In this document: positions 1 through 7,420 of the stretch, one piece after another | Position numbering within the stretch: the first letter of the stretch is position 1 | How the letters are laid out: each line of letters begins with the position of its first letter | The notes under the pieces: model-generated | Databases searched by the model: none | The model's input: only the letters and a program-made list of their open reading frames with translations | Told to the model about the DNA's origin: nothing | Source of the DNA: Acetobacteraceae bacterium | Lineage (GTDB): Bacteria > Pseudomonadota > Alphaproteobacteria > Acetobacterales > Acetobacteraceae | Reading direction: 5' to 3' | Assembly (NCBI GenBank): GCA_003164305.1 | Contig: PLSZ01000085.1 | Span: forward strand, 26,325-39,006 | DNA length: 12,682 nt | Made by a program: the position numbers and the translations under genes

Positions 1-116
1 ATCGCTTTCTCCTGATCCACAGCCGCGCCGCGGACCATCAGCCCTCCCACCGCGCCGCAGCCAAATCCCAGGATCGAAATCGCCATGCCCGTGCGGCCGT
101 AAACGCGCGTTTCCAT
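1..116 (-). CDS. Aldo/keto reductase, N-terminal fragment (cut by window edge)
   Basis: Only the first 38 codons are inside the window; the gene continues past base 1. They read METRVYGRTGMAISILGFGC, then a Gly-rich run (GAVGGLMVRG) and DQEKA. The 'GRTG..(I/V)S.LGFG' opening is the classic first strand of the aldo/keto reductase TIM barrel, an NADPH-dependent carbonyl reductase or dehydrogenase fold. The start is well placed: a GGGAGC ribosome binding site (minus strand, 124-129) lies 7 bases upstream and overlaps the TGA stop of the preceding reductase gene (121-123). The two genes are therefore almost certainly co-transcribed and translationally coupled. The catalytic Asp/Tyr/Lys/His residues lie outside the window, so activity and substrate cannot be judged. 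Family call from the N-terminus: fairly sure. Confidence 0.8.
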   Translation of the reverse strand, partial: METRVYGRTGMAISILGFGCGAVGGLMVRGAAVDQEKA

Positions 117-120
117 GCTG

Positions 121-1101
121 TCAGCTCCCATAAAGGCCCGAGGCCCGGGCTCGTAATTTGCAGAACGCCACCAGCAGATCCAGCGTTGGCGTCGCAACCC
201 CAGCGGTGCGCGCCAGCACCAAAGGCGCGTCGAACATGCCATCGATCTCCATCGGCCGGCCCAGTTCGAGATCTTGCAGAATGCTTGGCTTATGATCCAT
301 GGAGGATTGGGTCTTCACCCGCGCGTCATGGTTCGTACTGGGCCGCGCGCCCAACGCCACGGCGATCGACGCGGCCTCCTGCATCACCCGCAACGCGGCG
401 TCCCTTGCCGCCGGTTCGGTATAGACGTTCCGCGGCGCCATGCCGGACAGCACCGCCAACGTGCCTCCCGCGAGGTTGCTGATCAGCTTGTTCCAAATTT
501 CGGTGCGGATTTCCGTCGTCGCCTCACCGCTGATGCCGCCCTTGGTGATCAACTCGGCCAGCGCCACTACCCGAGGCGACAGCGTGCCATTGGGTTCGCC
601 CAGGATGACGCGGCTTTTGGGTTGCTCGACCTCGATGACGCCCGGATCGGTCACCGCGCTGGCCGAGTAAACCACGCCTCCCACCGCGCGATCGGCGCCA
701 ACCGTCTTCAACAGTACATCGTCCGGATCGATCCGCGGCAGCTTGAGCCCGTCATGCGGTCCGCCCAGATGCTGAAAGAACCACCACGGAATGCCGTTCA
801 TCACGAACGGCACCGCGGTATCCTGTTTCAGCAACGGACCGATCCCCGCCGCCACCGCCGGCAGAGCTGGCGCCTTCACCGTAACGAAAACGGCATCCAC
901 CAGCCCCACCGTGCGCGGATCGTCGGTCGCCTGGAGCTTGATCTTATGCTCCCCGTCCACCGCGTGAACCTGCAATCCGTTCGCCTGGATCGCCGCCAGA
1001 TGCTTGCCGCGCGCGATGATCGAGACATCCGCTCCACCTTTCACCAGCCGTACCGCCAGGTGGCCGCCAATGGCGCCCGCCCCATAAACGCAGACGCGCA
1101 T
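121..1101 (-). CDS. Ketopantoate reductase family oxidoreductase (PanE/ApbA-like)
   Basis: A 326-residue soluble protein of usual length for the ApbA/PanE family, which reduces 2-dehydropantoate or similar 2-oxo acids with NADPH. The N-terminus carries the Rossmann dinucleotide motif GAGAIGG (residues 7-13). Asn102 in VMNG matches the conserved active-site Asn. Lys205 in IWNKLISNL matches the catalytic Lys that starts the helical domain. The segment SILQDLELGRPMEID (273-287) is the family's substrate-side signature. True pantothenate synthesis is not implied: many bacteria carry several paralogues of unknown substrate, and no panB or panC is nearby. It is the middle gene of a minus-strand operon, 15 bases after the zinc-ribbon gene and 4 bases before the aldo/keto reductase start. 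Having two adjacent reductases suggests a small carbonyl-metabolism unit (inference). The ribosome binding site is weak (GGGG at 1111-1114). Confidence 0.88.
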   Translation of the reverse strand: MRVCVYGAGAIGGHLAVRLVKGGADVSIIARGKHLAAIQANGLQVHAVDGEHKIKLQATDDPRTVGLVDAVFVTVKAPALPAVAAGIGPLLKQDTAVPFVMNGIPWWFFQHLGGPHDGLKLPRIDPDDVLLKTVGADRAVGGVVYSASAVTDPGVIEVEQPKSRVILGEPNGTLSPRVVALAELITKGGISGEATTEIRTEIWNKLISNLAGGTLAVLSGMAPRNVYTEPAARDAALRVMQEAASIAVALGARPSTNHDARVKTQSSMDHKPSILQDLELGRPMEIDGMFDAPLVLARTAGVATPTLDLLVAFCKLRARASGLYGS

Positions 1102-1116
1102 CGACTTGCACCCCGT

Positions 1117-1338
1117 TCAGTTGTCGTTGGCCATATCCGAAGCGCTTCCCATGCGCGGGTCAACCCGCCGCCCGAACCGAGTCCGATGCATCCGGAGCAA
1201 TTCCATCAGGTCGGTGACGCCCAGCATGACGGCGTCCACACCGCACAGCGGGCACAAAGGGGTCTCCCCGTCGTCGATCCAATCGATGACCTCGGTCGCC
1301 TCGAACACCTGAAGGCAGTGAAAACAGCCGCAATACAT
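1117..1338 (-). CDS. Small zinc-ribbon-like cytoplasmic protein
   Basis: A 73-residue protein with two cysteine knuckles: Cys5-x2-Cys8 (plus Cys3) near the N-terminus and Cys29-x2-Cys32 (CPLCG). The layout YCGCFHC...W.DDG.TPLCP.CG.D is that of a widespread family of very small bacterial proteins usually annotated only as 'cytoplasmic protein' or hypothetical, and it is consistent with one bound zinc. Function is unknown; a structural or nucleic-acid-binding role is possible but not shown. The start is supported by GGAGGGG on the minus strand (1342-1348), 3-5 bases before the ATG. The gene leads the operon zinc-ribbon, ketopantoate-type reductase, aldo/keto reductase. A perfect palindrome (1354-1373) lies directly upstream of its ribosome binding site. 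The C-terminal 25 residues are polar and lack cysteines. Confidence 0.82.
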   Translation of the reverse strand: MYCGCFHCLQVFEATEVIDWIDDGETPLCPLCGVDAVMLGVTDLMELLRMHRTRFGRRVDPRMGSASDMANDN

Positions 1339-1353
1339 GGTCCCCTCCGGACA

Positions 1354-1373
1354 GGCCGGTTATACAACCGGCC
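1354..1373. promoter_or_regulatory. Perfect 8+8 palindrome between divergent genes, candidate operator
   Basis: GGCCGGTT-ATAC-AACCGGCC: 8-base arms match perfectly around a 4-base centre, 15 bases upstream of the zinc-ribbon ATG and about 30 bases upstream of the preferred glycosyltransferase start. It is the only sizeable dyad in this divergent gap. The core (GGTTATACAACC) looks like a repressor-type operator, and the central TTATAC could also serve as part of a -10 element. Alternatively it is a hairpin in the leader of one of the two mRNAs. The symmetry is seen directly; the regulatory role is inferred. Confidence 0.4.
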
Positions 1374-1402
1374 CGGTCAGGGTGCCACCAAAGCGAGTCC
1401 GC

Positions 1403-2851
1403 GTGCGACGCCAAATTCTTCTGCTGATTCTCATCACCACCGCGATTCGACTGGCCTTCGGTGCAGCCATCGGACTGGGCGTCGATGAAAGCTACATGGT
1501 GTCCGCCGGCCGGGTGCTGAGCCTCGGCTATTTCGACCATCCGCCCGCGTCGTGGTGGCTGTCGTGGGGGTCAACGCAACTGTTCGCCTCCGAGGCACCG
1601 GTCGTCGCGCGCCTGCCGTTTATCCTGCTGTTCGCGCTGACCACATGGCTGATGTTCCTTCTGACCAACGACCTCGCCGGCCCGCGCGCCGGCTTCTGGG
1701 CCGCGCTGACGTTGAACCTGTCCCCGGTGTTCGGCATCACCAGCGGCGGCTGGGTGCTGCCCGACGGCCCACTGGATTGCGCCCTGACCGGCGCCGCTTT
1801 ATGCCTGCTGCGCGCCCTACCATCTACCGGCCGCCGCGCGACCGGATACTGGTGCGGCGCCGGCGTTTGTGCCGGCCTTGCAATGTTTTCCAAATACTCC
1901 GCCGTCCTGACCATCGCCGGAGCGTTCCTGTTCCTGCTGCTGAACCGCGACCACCGAGCCTGGCTGCGCCGCTGGCAACCCTACGCCGCCGCGGTGATCG
2001 CCATCCTGGTCTTTTCCCCCGTCATCATCTGGAATATCCAGCACCACTGGGCTTCGTTCGCCTTCCAGGGCGCCCGCGCCTCCGGCCTCCGCTTCCACCC
2101 TTTCACCCCAATCACCACCCTTCTGGGCGAGGCCCTGTTCGTGCTGCCCTGGTTCTGGCCGCCCATGATGATCCTCGGTGCGAAAGCCTTGCGTTCCGGC
2201 TGGCGAGAGCAACTTCTGGCGTGCCTCGCCGCCCCGCCCATCGTTGTCTTCGCGTTGATTTCAGCGTGGTCCTCCCAGCGTGTCTTGTATCATTGGGCCG
2301 CGCCCGGTTATCTGATGCTGTTCCCGCTGCTCGGCCGTTTCGTCGCCGAACGTTGGGACCACCGAGCCGTCCGCGCGTCGATCGTTGCATCGGCGGCGTT
2401 GGTCATCGTGACCCTGTGCGTGATCGGCACCCAGGAGCAGTTCGATTGGCTGCGTCTGGATAGTGTAACCGCCGAAGGCCTGGACTGGACATCCTTGCGA
2501 GACGATCTGTCCGCGCGCGGTTTGTTACGTCCAGGCACCGTCGTCGGCGTCCTCAACTGGCGTGACGCCGGCAAAATCGCTCATGCTTTAGGCCCTGACG
2601 TAGCAGTGATCTGCCTGAACGAAGACACCCGCCAGTTCGGCTTCGCGGACCCGCCCGAGCGTTGGGCTGGCGCGGACGTCTTACTGCTGATCGTCGATCA
2701 CCCCGACACGGTCATCCCGACCCTGCGCGGCCTGTTCACGCGCATCGAGCCCTTGCCCCCATCCGCCGTCACCCTGCGCGGCCACATCCTGCAAACCATC
2801 ACTGTCGCGATCGGGTATCGCTTTACGCCATTCGATCCGTCCACGAGATGA
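1403..2851 (+). CDS. GT39-type membrane glycosyltransferase (ArnT/PMT-like)
   Basis: An integral inner-membrane protein of about 482 residues. It opens with a short basic stretch and a hydrophobic helix (LLLILITTAIRLA), and roughly ten more hydrophobic segments follow up to about residue 345. A soluble C-terminal part of about 135 residues comes after that. Family signatures are the Asp-Glu pair in the first periplasmic loop (VDESYMV, residues 27-33), YFDHPP (43-48) and the second-loop LPDGPLDCA (119-127). They place it with the glycosyltransferase 39/83 enzymes, which use polyprenyl-phosphate sugars to glycosylate lipids or proteins at the periplasmic face; donor and acceptor cannot be told. 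The start is uncertain. The frame is open back to an ATG at 1337, but that ATG overlaps the divergent gene's start codon. GTG at 1403 (weak AAAGCGAG upstream) gives a typical basic N-terminus; GTG at 1382 is an alternative. No lipid-A or glycan genes adjoin it. Confidence 0.85.
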   Translation: MRRQILLLILITTAIRLAFGAAIGLGVDESYMVSAGRVLSLGYFDHPPASWWLSWGSTQLFASEAPVVARLPFILLFALTTWLMFLLTNDLAGPRAGFWAALTLNLSPVFGITSGGWVLPDGPLDCALTGAALCLLRALPSTGRRATGYWCGAGVCAGLAMFSKYSAVLTIAGAFLFLLLNRDHRAWLRRWQPYAAAVIAILVFSPVIIWNIQHHWASFAFQGARASGLRFHPFTPITTLLGEALFVLPWFWPPMMILGAKALRSGWREQLLACLAAPPIVVFALISAWSSQRVLYHWAAPGYLMLFPLLGRFVAERWDHRAVRASIVASAALVIVTLCVIGTQEQFDWLRLDSVTAEGLDWTSLRDDLSARGLLRPGTVVGVLNWRDAGKIAHALGPDVAVICLNEDTRQFGFADPPERWAGADVLLLIVDHPDTVIPTLRGLFTRIEPLPPSAVTLRGHILQTITVAIGYRFTPFDPSTR

Positions 2852-2868
2852 TCCGATCGAGAAAAAAA

Positions 2869-2904
2869 CTCCGCGACCCTGGCGCACTTCGCGTCCTCCG
2901 CGTT
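2869..2904. repeat. Four 9-nt tandem units at a convergent junction
   Basis: Four successive 9-base units, CTCCGCGAC, CCTGGCGCA, CTTCGCGTC and CTCCGCGTT, share the frame CTYCGCG plus two bases, with the second unit degraded. The block starts 17 bases after the glycosyltransferase stop, behind a run of seven A residues. It lies in the 130-base gap before the convergent esterase gene. It resembles the 'CTTCGCGTCCTTCGCG...' intergenic repeats I recall from many GC-rich bacterial genomes. No self-complementary stem is obvious, so a terminator role is not supported. Confidence 0.5.
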
Positions 2905-2981
2905 AAATGGAACCGTGCGCCCCGCACGAACCGCCGATCGTAGCGCTTCGACCCAAATGCCGGGCCTCTCCCGCCCTCGCT

Positions 2982-4118
2982 CTAATCGAACAGCGACAGA
3001 TCGATCACATCCCCCATCCGGTTATACCCAACATCGCCCGGGTGCAGGTGATCCCCATTGTCATAAATCGGTAACATCCGCGCCGGATGCTCCGGATCCC
3101 GCAGTTCCTTATCGAAATCAATCACCGCGTGGAATGCCCCCGAAGTCCGCATCCACTCATTCACCGCGAGCCGCTTCGCCTCCCCCTCCGGCGTCCACGC
3201 CCCCAGCATGAACGTCTCGTTCTCAAACGGCGTGATCGTCCCTCCAAACATCCGGATCCCGCGCGCCCGTGCTCGCATCGCCATCTGATTGAGCCCGTTG
3301 ATCAGGTCGTCCGCGCTGACCACCTCTTCCTTCAACCCGCGCCGGTTGCGGATATCGTTGACACCCAGCACAACGATCGCGCGCGTGACACCCGGCTGCG
3401 AAAGCACATCCCGATCGAATCGCCGCAGCCCGCTATCGCCTCGAATGTCGTGACAAATGCGATTGCCGCCGAGCCCCTGGTTCATCACCCCGAACATCTT
3501 GCCGCCGCGCGCGACGATCCGCCGCGCCAGTTGATCCGGCCATCGGCAAAACGCGTCATGCGTCGAAATATTGCCATCGGTGATCGAATCGCCGAGCGCG
3601 ACGATGCCGCCAACGTCTCGCGCGGCCAGCACATCGATGCCGCTCAGAAAGAACCAATCGTCGATCACGCGGGCCGCGTGCATGATCTCCATGCCGGTGA
3701 AATCCCCCGGCGGCGAGAGGTAATTGAATTGTCGCGCGTACCGCCCGGTGACCCCGAAGCTGGCGGGAATTTCGCCAGGGATGTAGATGCTGACGGCGAG
3801 ATCCTCCAACGGCGCGACCTTCAGCGACACCGGATCGCTGACAACGAATGCACCCGCCGGAATTTTCACCGACCCCGCGCCATTGAACGTCACGACCCGA
3901 TCCGTATCCGGACGAATGCCCGCGCCGGCGCCGCGCTTCGCCACATGCGTGGCGCCAACGACCAGGTCTCCCGTGCCGGCCGCGTTTGACAGCCGCACCC
4001 GGATCGTATCGCCACCGATACTCATTCGCGGAAACATGCGAATGGTGGGACTGCTCAGCGCCACGCCGTCCGCCGGCGCGGGAGTCGCCGTCCAGGTGCC
4101 AACCCAATGCGATGCCAT
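2982..4118 (-). CDS. SGNH/GDSL-type esterase, cytoplasmic
   Basis: A 378-residue hydrolase with an N-terminal beta-rich domain (about residues 1-165, starting MASHWVGTWTATPAP) and a C-terminal SGNH domain. All four blocks are visible: GDSITDG with nucleophile Ser178, GLGGNRI (216-222), GVNDI with Asn254, and GDHLHP with the catalytic Asp356 and His359. The two-domain layout matches secreted plant-polysaccharide or acyl esterases ('SGNH/GDSL hydrolase family protein', about 380-420 residues). Here no signal peptide is visible, so a cytoplasmic location is likely. The start is set by a perfect GGAGGG site (minus strand, 4125-4130), 6 bases before the ATG; a longer in-frame start at 4238 would overlap the divergent dioxygenase gene. 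It is transcribed alone and divergent from the TauD-like gene, so it may hydrolyse an ester fed into that pathway (inference). The substrate is unknown. Confidence 0.88.
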   Translation of the reverse strand: MASHWVGTWTATPAPADGVALSSPTIRMFPRMSIGGDTIRVRLSNAAGTGDLVVGATHVAKRGAGAGIRPDTDRVVTFNGAGSVKIPAGAFVVSDPVSLKVAPLEDLAVSIYIPGEIPASFGVTGRYARQFNYLSPPGDFTGMEIMHAARVIDDWFFLSGIDVLAARDVGGIVALGDSITDGNISTHDAFCRWPDQLARRIVARGGKMFGVMNQGLGGNRICHDIRGDSGLRRFDRDVLSQPGVTRAIVVLGVNDIRNRRGLKEEVVSADDLINGLNQMAMRARARGIRMFGGTITPFENETFMLGAWTPEGEAKRLAVNEWMRTSGAFHAVIDFDKELRDPEHPARMLPIYDNGDHLHPGDVGYNRMGDVIDLSLFD

Positions 4119-4227
4119 GTCGTTCCCTCCGGTTTTCCGCGGCGGAGGCGAAGCCGGCGCCATCGTCAGGCCGAATTTGCCCGCCGCGACAGGAACAGGC
4201 AAGTTCGCCGAAACAGGTGGACGGTCC
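4119..4227. promoter_or_regulatory. Divergent promoter region between esterase and TauD-like dioxygenase genes
   Basis: This 109-base gap holds the esterase ribosome binding site (4125-4130, minus strand) and the dioxygenase site (AGGTGG, about 4215-4220). Both promoters must lie here or inside the flanking genes. I cannot assign -35/-10 boxes with confidence. The only dyad is a short TCCGC-G-GCGGA (4136-4146), which is weak evidence in such GC-rich sequence. Confidence 0.4.
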
Positions 4228-5073
4228 ATGCGCGACAATCATCTGACGGTAAAACCCATCTCCGGTTCCTGCGGCGCCGAGGTGCTTGGCGTCGATGTCT
4301 CCCAGGACCTCGACGACGACACCATCGGCGACATTCGTCGGGCGCTGCTCGATCACGGCGTCATCTTTTTCCGCGATCAGACGCTGACGCACGAGCAGCA
4401 CAAACGTTTCGCCCGCTGCTTCGGTCCCATTTTCATCCACCCCAACTATAACGGCATGCAAGCCGACCCCGAGATCGTCGAAATTCAGCGCACGCCCGGC
4501 GATCAGGCGATCGTCGGTGAGGACTGGCATTGCGACACCACAATGATGACGGAACCGCCGATGGGCGCGATCCTGTACGGGGTTGAGGTTCCTCCTTACG
4601 GCGGCGACACGTTGTTCGCGTCCATGGCGCACGCTTACGACACACTGTCCGATGGGATGAAAGCGCTGCTGTCCACGATGCGCGCGGTGCACTCGGATCA
4701 TACGGTGGCTGGACCGGCGGCCAACCGCAACGCGCGGCGAACCGCGAAAGTGCGGGAGGACGCGGAATGGCGGCCGACGGTCAACGTGCATCCGGTCGTC
4801 CGCACCCATCCCGAAACCGGCCGCAAATCCTTGTTCGTCAACCGCGCCTACACCCATCGCTTCGAAAACATGACCGAGGAAGAAAGCGCGCCATTGCTGC
4901 AATTCCTGTTCCGCCACGGCGAACGGCCGGAGTTCACCTGCGATTTCCGTTGGCATAACGGCTCGATCGCTTTCTGGGACAATCGCTGCGTGCACCATAT
5001 CGCCGTGAACGACGCCGGGCCGTATTTCCGCCATGTGCGTCGCGTGCAGATCGCCGGTGGACTGGTGGTTTGA
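4228..5073 (+). CDS. TauD/TfdA-family Fe(II)/2-oxoglutarate dioxygenase
   Basis: A 281-residue non-haem iron oxygenase of usual length. It couples 2-oxoglutarate decarboxylation to hydroxylation of a substrate, often releasing sulfite, an amine or a phenol. The iron triad is His101 and Asp103 (WHCD) plus His257 (WDNRCVHH); Arg271/Arg272 (HVRRVQI) would hold the 2-oxoglutarate carboxylate. GGDTLFASM (125-133) and HPVVRTHPETGRKSLFVN (188-205) are family hallmarks. By-eye alignment to my memory of E. coli TauD puts His71 and Tyr74 (IHPNY) at the taurine-contacting His70/Tyr73, whereas the position of TauD Asn95 is Gly97. A sulfonate substrate is therefore possible but not established. The start follows AGGTGG by 7 bases; upstream in-frame codons run through the divergent esterase gene and are rejected. 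An LLM monooxygenase follows 51 bases later on the same strand. Homologues act on taurine, alkyl sulfates, 2,4-D and others. Confidence 0.9.
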   Translation: MRDNHLTVKPISGSCGAEVLGVDVSQDLDDDTIGDIRRALLDHGVIFFRDQTLTHEQHKRFARCFGPIFIHPNYNGMQADPEIVEIQRTPGDQAIVGEDWHCDTTMMTEPPMGAILYGVEVPPYGGDTLFASMAHAYDTLSDGMKALLSTMRAVHSDHTVAGPAANRNARRTAKVREDAEWRPTVNVHPVVRTHPETGRKSLFVNRAYTHRFENMTEEESAPLLQFLFRHGERPEFTCDFRWHNGSIAFWDNRCVHHIAVNDAGPYFRHVRRVQIAGGLVV

Positions 5074-5124
5074 CCGGCCGCGTCCGAGTGCCATACTGAC
5101 CGGAAACGCCGTCAACAGAACGGG

Positions 5125-6393
5125 ATGTTCGCCATGCGCCTGATGTGGTTCCACCTGATGCCGTACACTGAACTGCCGGACGATTTCCGGGAAAAGCACC
5201 ATTCGGTCTGGGTCGATATTCATTCCTCGTTGTTCGATCCAAAGCGCGCGCACTTAATGTACAACGACTTCATGGATGAAATGGAGTTCGCCGCCGATTG
5301 CGGTTTCGACGCGGTGTGCTGCAACGAACATCACTCCAACGGCTATGGATTGATGCCGTCGCCCAACCTGATCGCCTCCGCTCTGTCGCGGCGAACCCGG
5401 GACACCGCGATTTGCGTGATGGGCAATTCGCTGGCGCTGTATAATCCGCCGACTCGCGTGGCGGAGGAATTCGCCATGATCGACTGCATCTCCGGCGGCC
5501 GCCTGATCGCCGGATTCCCGGTCGGCACGCCGATGGATACGACCTATTGCTACGGTCAAAACCCCTCGATGTTACGAGAGCGGTATCTTGAAGCGCACGA
5601 CCTGGTGATGCGCGCCTGGACCGAAAAAGACACCTTCGCTTTCAACGGCCGCTATAACCAACAGCGCTATGTGAACATCTGGCCGCGCCCGGTGCAGCAG
5701 CCGCATCCACCGGTCTGGATTCCAGGCGGCGGCTCGATCGAGACCTGGCAATGGTGCGCCGAGATGGATTACGTCTATGCGTACCTCTCGTATTTTGGCT
5801 ACAAGGACGGCCGCGAAACCATGGATGGTTTCTGGCGAGAAATGGCTCGGTTAGGCAAGGATCGCAACCCCAACCGCGCCGCGTTCCTGCAATTTGTCGG
5901 TGTCGCGGAAACCCGCGAAAAGGCGTTGGAGCTGTATCGCGAACCGGCCGAATATTTCTACGGCCGCTGCCTGTTCACCGATCCGATGTGGGCGACGCCA
6001 CCCGGCTACATCACGGAGGGCACGCAACGCGCCGGCCTGACCAGCCAGGTCGGCCGCGCGGCGACACAGAGCGCCAGAACCCAGGCCCGCGCCACAGAAA
6101 TGACCGACATCGTCGATAAGGGCTATGTGATTGTCGGTTCCCCCGATGACGTGGTCGCGCAACTGACCGAGGTCGCGGAATCGCTCAACGTCGCGCACCT
6201 GATGTTGCTGTTGCAGTTTGGTAACATGAACAAAGACCTCGCGAAATTCAACACAAAGCTGTTCGCCGAAAAGGTGATGCCGCGGTTGAAACCGCTGTTC
6301 GCGGGTTGGGAAGACCGCTGGTGGCCGACACCAATGGAAAGCACGCAACGCGCCGAGGTCCCCGCTTTCGTCCCCGGCGTCGCGGCGGAATAG
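5125..6393 (+). CDS. Luciferase-like (LLM) flavin-dependent monooxygenase, large form
   Basis: A 422-residue TIM-barrel oxygenase of the bacterial luciferase superfamily, which uses reduced FMN or F420 supplied by a partner. Marks of the family are an N-terminal first strand (MRLMWFHLMPY), CNEHHSNGYG (66-75) at the flavin site, SGGRLIAGFPVGT (123-135), and late-barrel GSPDDVVAQLTEV, which usually flags substrate-side helix 7. It is longer than the usual 330-370 residues and ends in a Trp/Pro-rich tail (GWEDRWWPTP...). The start may be ATG 5125 or ATG 5134; the second has GGGA at a better spacing. It lies 51 bases after the TauD-like gene and 3 bases before the next LLM gene, so these three are probably one operon. 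No flavin reductase is present here. The substrate is unknown; alkanesulfonate-, nitrilotriacetate- and terpene-type relatives are all conceivable. Confidence 0.88.
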   Translation: MFAMRLMWFHLMPYTELPDDFREKHHSVWVDIHSSLFDPKRAHLMYNDFMDEMEFAADCGFDAVCCNEHHSNGYGLMPSPNLIASALSRRTRDTAICVMGNSLALYNPPTRVAEEFAMIDCISGGRLIAGFPVGTPMDTTYCYGQNPSMLRERYLEAHDLVMRAWTEKDTFAFNGRYNQQRYVNIWPRPVQQPHPPVWIPGGGSIETWQWCAEMDYVYAYLSYFGYKDGRETMDGFWREMARLGKDRNPNRAAFLQFVGVAETREKALELYREPAEYFYGRCLFTDPMWATPPGYITEGTQRAGLTSQVGRAATQSARTQARATEMTDIVDKGYVIVGSPDDVVAQLTEVAESLNVAHLMLLLQFGNMNKDLAKFNTKLFAEKVMPRLKPLFAGWEDRWWPTPMESTQRAEVPAFVPGVAAE

Positions 6394-6396
6394 ATC

Positions 6397-7380
6397 TTGA
6401 TCCGCGGCAAACGGCTCGGTCTCGCGCTCTGGGGGACCGAACCGGTCACCGCTCTGGCGCGTCACGCTCAGCTTGCGGAAGGGATTGGTTTTGACAGCGT
6501 CTGGGTGATCGACTCCCAATTGCTGTGCCGTGAGGTGACGGTCAGCCTTGCCGCCATTTTGCTCGCCACGAAACATATCCGCGCGGCCACCGGCGTGACC
6601 CAGCCGGTCACGCGTCACGCCAGCGTGATGGCCAGCGCCATGGCGGCACTGTCAGAGATGTCCGGCGGCCGCGCGATCATGGGGATCGGCACTGGGTTTT
6701 CCTCGTTGCGCACGATTGGCATGGCACACGCGAAGATCGCCGACATCGAAGCGTATGTCGCGACGGTGCGCACTTTAACCCGCGGTGGCGACGTTATTTG
6801 TAACGGAACGGATACGAGACTGTCGTGGCTGGAGGCGCCCGCTGCGGTGCCCATCGTCATCGCCGCCACCGGCCCGCGCATGATCCGCACCGCCGGCCGA
6901 ATCGCCGATGGTGTCATCCTGCATCACGGTGTGTCGCCCGATCTGGTCGGCCGCGCGTTGGGTTGGCTCGACGGCGCGCCCGTCGAAGTATCCTGCTGGA
7001 CGCCCTATAGTCTCGGCGCCGACGCGACCGAGGCACGCAACCGGATTCGCGGCCGTGTCGCCGGAGCGCTAATGAACGCGAAGCCGGAATGGTTCACCGG
7101 TGAAGAACGCGCGGCGGTGGAACAGCTTCAATCAGGCTACGACGTCGGCCATCACGCGGCCTCCGCCGCCGGCCATGCCGCGATTGTCCCGGACAGTCTG
7201 GTCGATCGTTACGCCGTCGCCGGCACTGTCACGGAGGTGCGAGATCAATTGCGCCGGCTGCTGGATACCCCCGGCGTCGATCGGGTTATCTTAAACCCGC
7301 AGATCGTCGGCCCGGGCGCCAAACCGCTGGAAACGGTGCTGCGCGACTTCGAACGCGAGATCCTGCCTGGGCTCGGATAA
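6397..7380 (+). CDS. LLM-class oxidoreductase, F420-reductase-like
   Basis: A 327-residue luciferase-fold enzyme of a different subgroup from its neighbour. The features GIGFDSVWVIDSQ (29-41), TGVTQPVTRHASVMASAM (65-82) and SGGRAIMGIGTG (89-100) resemble proteins annotated as methylene-tetrahydromethanopterin-reductase-like or F420-dependent LLM oxidoreductases. The cofactor (FMN or F420) cannot be decided from sequence read by eye. It seems to start with TTG at 6397, just 3 bases after the previous stop, with GGCGGAA upstream inside the preceding gene. No ATG occurs in frame until about residue 78, well inside the fold, so a non-ATG start with translational coupling is the best explanation. 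It is the last gene of the TauD-LLM-LLM operon; a long inverted repeat follows 40 bases after its stop. Confidence 0.85.
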   Translation: MIRGKRLGLALWGTEPVTALARHAQLAEGIGFDSVWVIDSQLLCREVTVSLAAILLATKHIRAATGVTQPVTRHASVMASAMAALSEMSGGRAIMGIGTGFSSLRTIGMAHAKIADIEAYVATVRTLTRGGDVICNGTDTRLSWLEAPAAVPIVIAATGPRMIRTAGRIADGVILHHGVSPDLVGRALGWLDGAPVEVSCWTPYSLGADATEARNRIRGRVAGALMNAKPEWFTGEERAAVEQLQSGYDVGHHAASAAGHAAIVPDSLVDRYAVAGTVTEVRDQLRRLLDTPGVDRVILNPQIVGPGAKPLETVLRDFEREILPGLG

Positions 7381-7420
7381 TCTCGCTGAACGCTCTTGCC
7401 CGCGTGAACGGTTGCAAGTA

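Noticed and set aside
1337..1402. ATG at 1337 as the glycosyltransferase start
   Set aside because: It overlaps the divergent zinc-ribbon start codon (shared CATG), would place the palindrome in coding sequence and adds residues unlike the family; GTG at 1403 or 1382 is more plausible, though not proven.
274..1488. 404-codon open frame on the plus strand over the reductase and zinc-ribbon genes
   Set aside because: Arg/His/Pro-rich translation with no recognisable motif, antisense to two clearly recognisable genes; a product of high GC at third positions.
3787..4227. N-terminal extension of the TauD-like protein by about 147 codons
   Set aside because: The extension runs antisense through the esterase start and N-terminal domain; the ATG at 4228 has a ribosome binding site and gives the family's normal length.
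4119..4238. 40-residue N-terminal extension of the esterase
   Set aside because: Pro-rich, not signal-peptide-like, and overlaps the divergent dioxygenase start; the ATG at 4118 follows a perfect GGAGGG.
3556..5253. 565-codon open frame on the minus strand over the dioxygenase gene
   Set aside because: Low-complexity Arg/Gly/His-rich C-terminal half, no family signature, no ribosome binding site matched, and it overlaps the TauD-like gene and part of the esterase gene in other frames.
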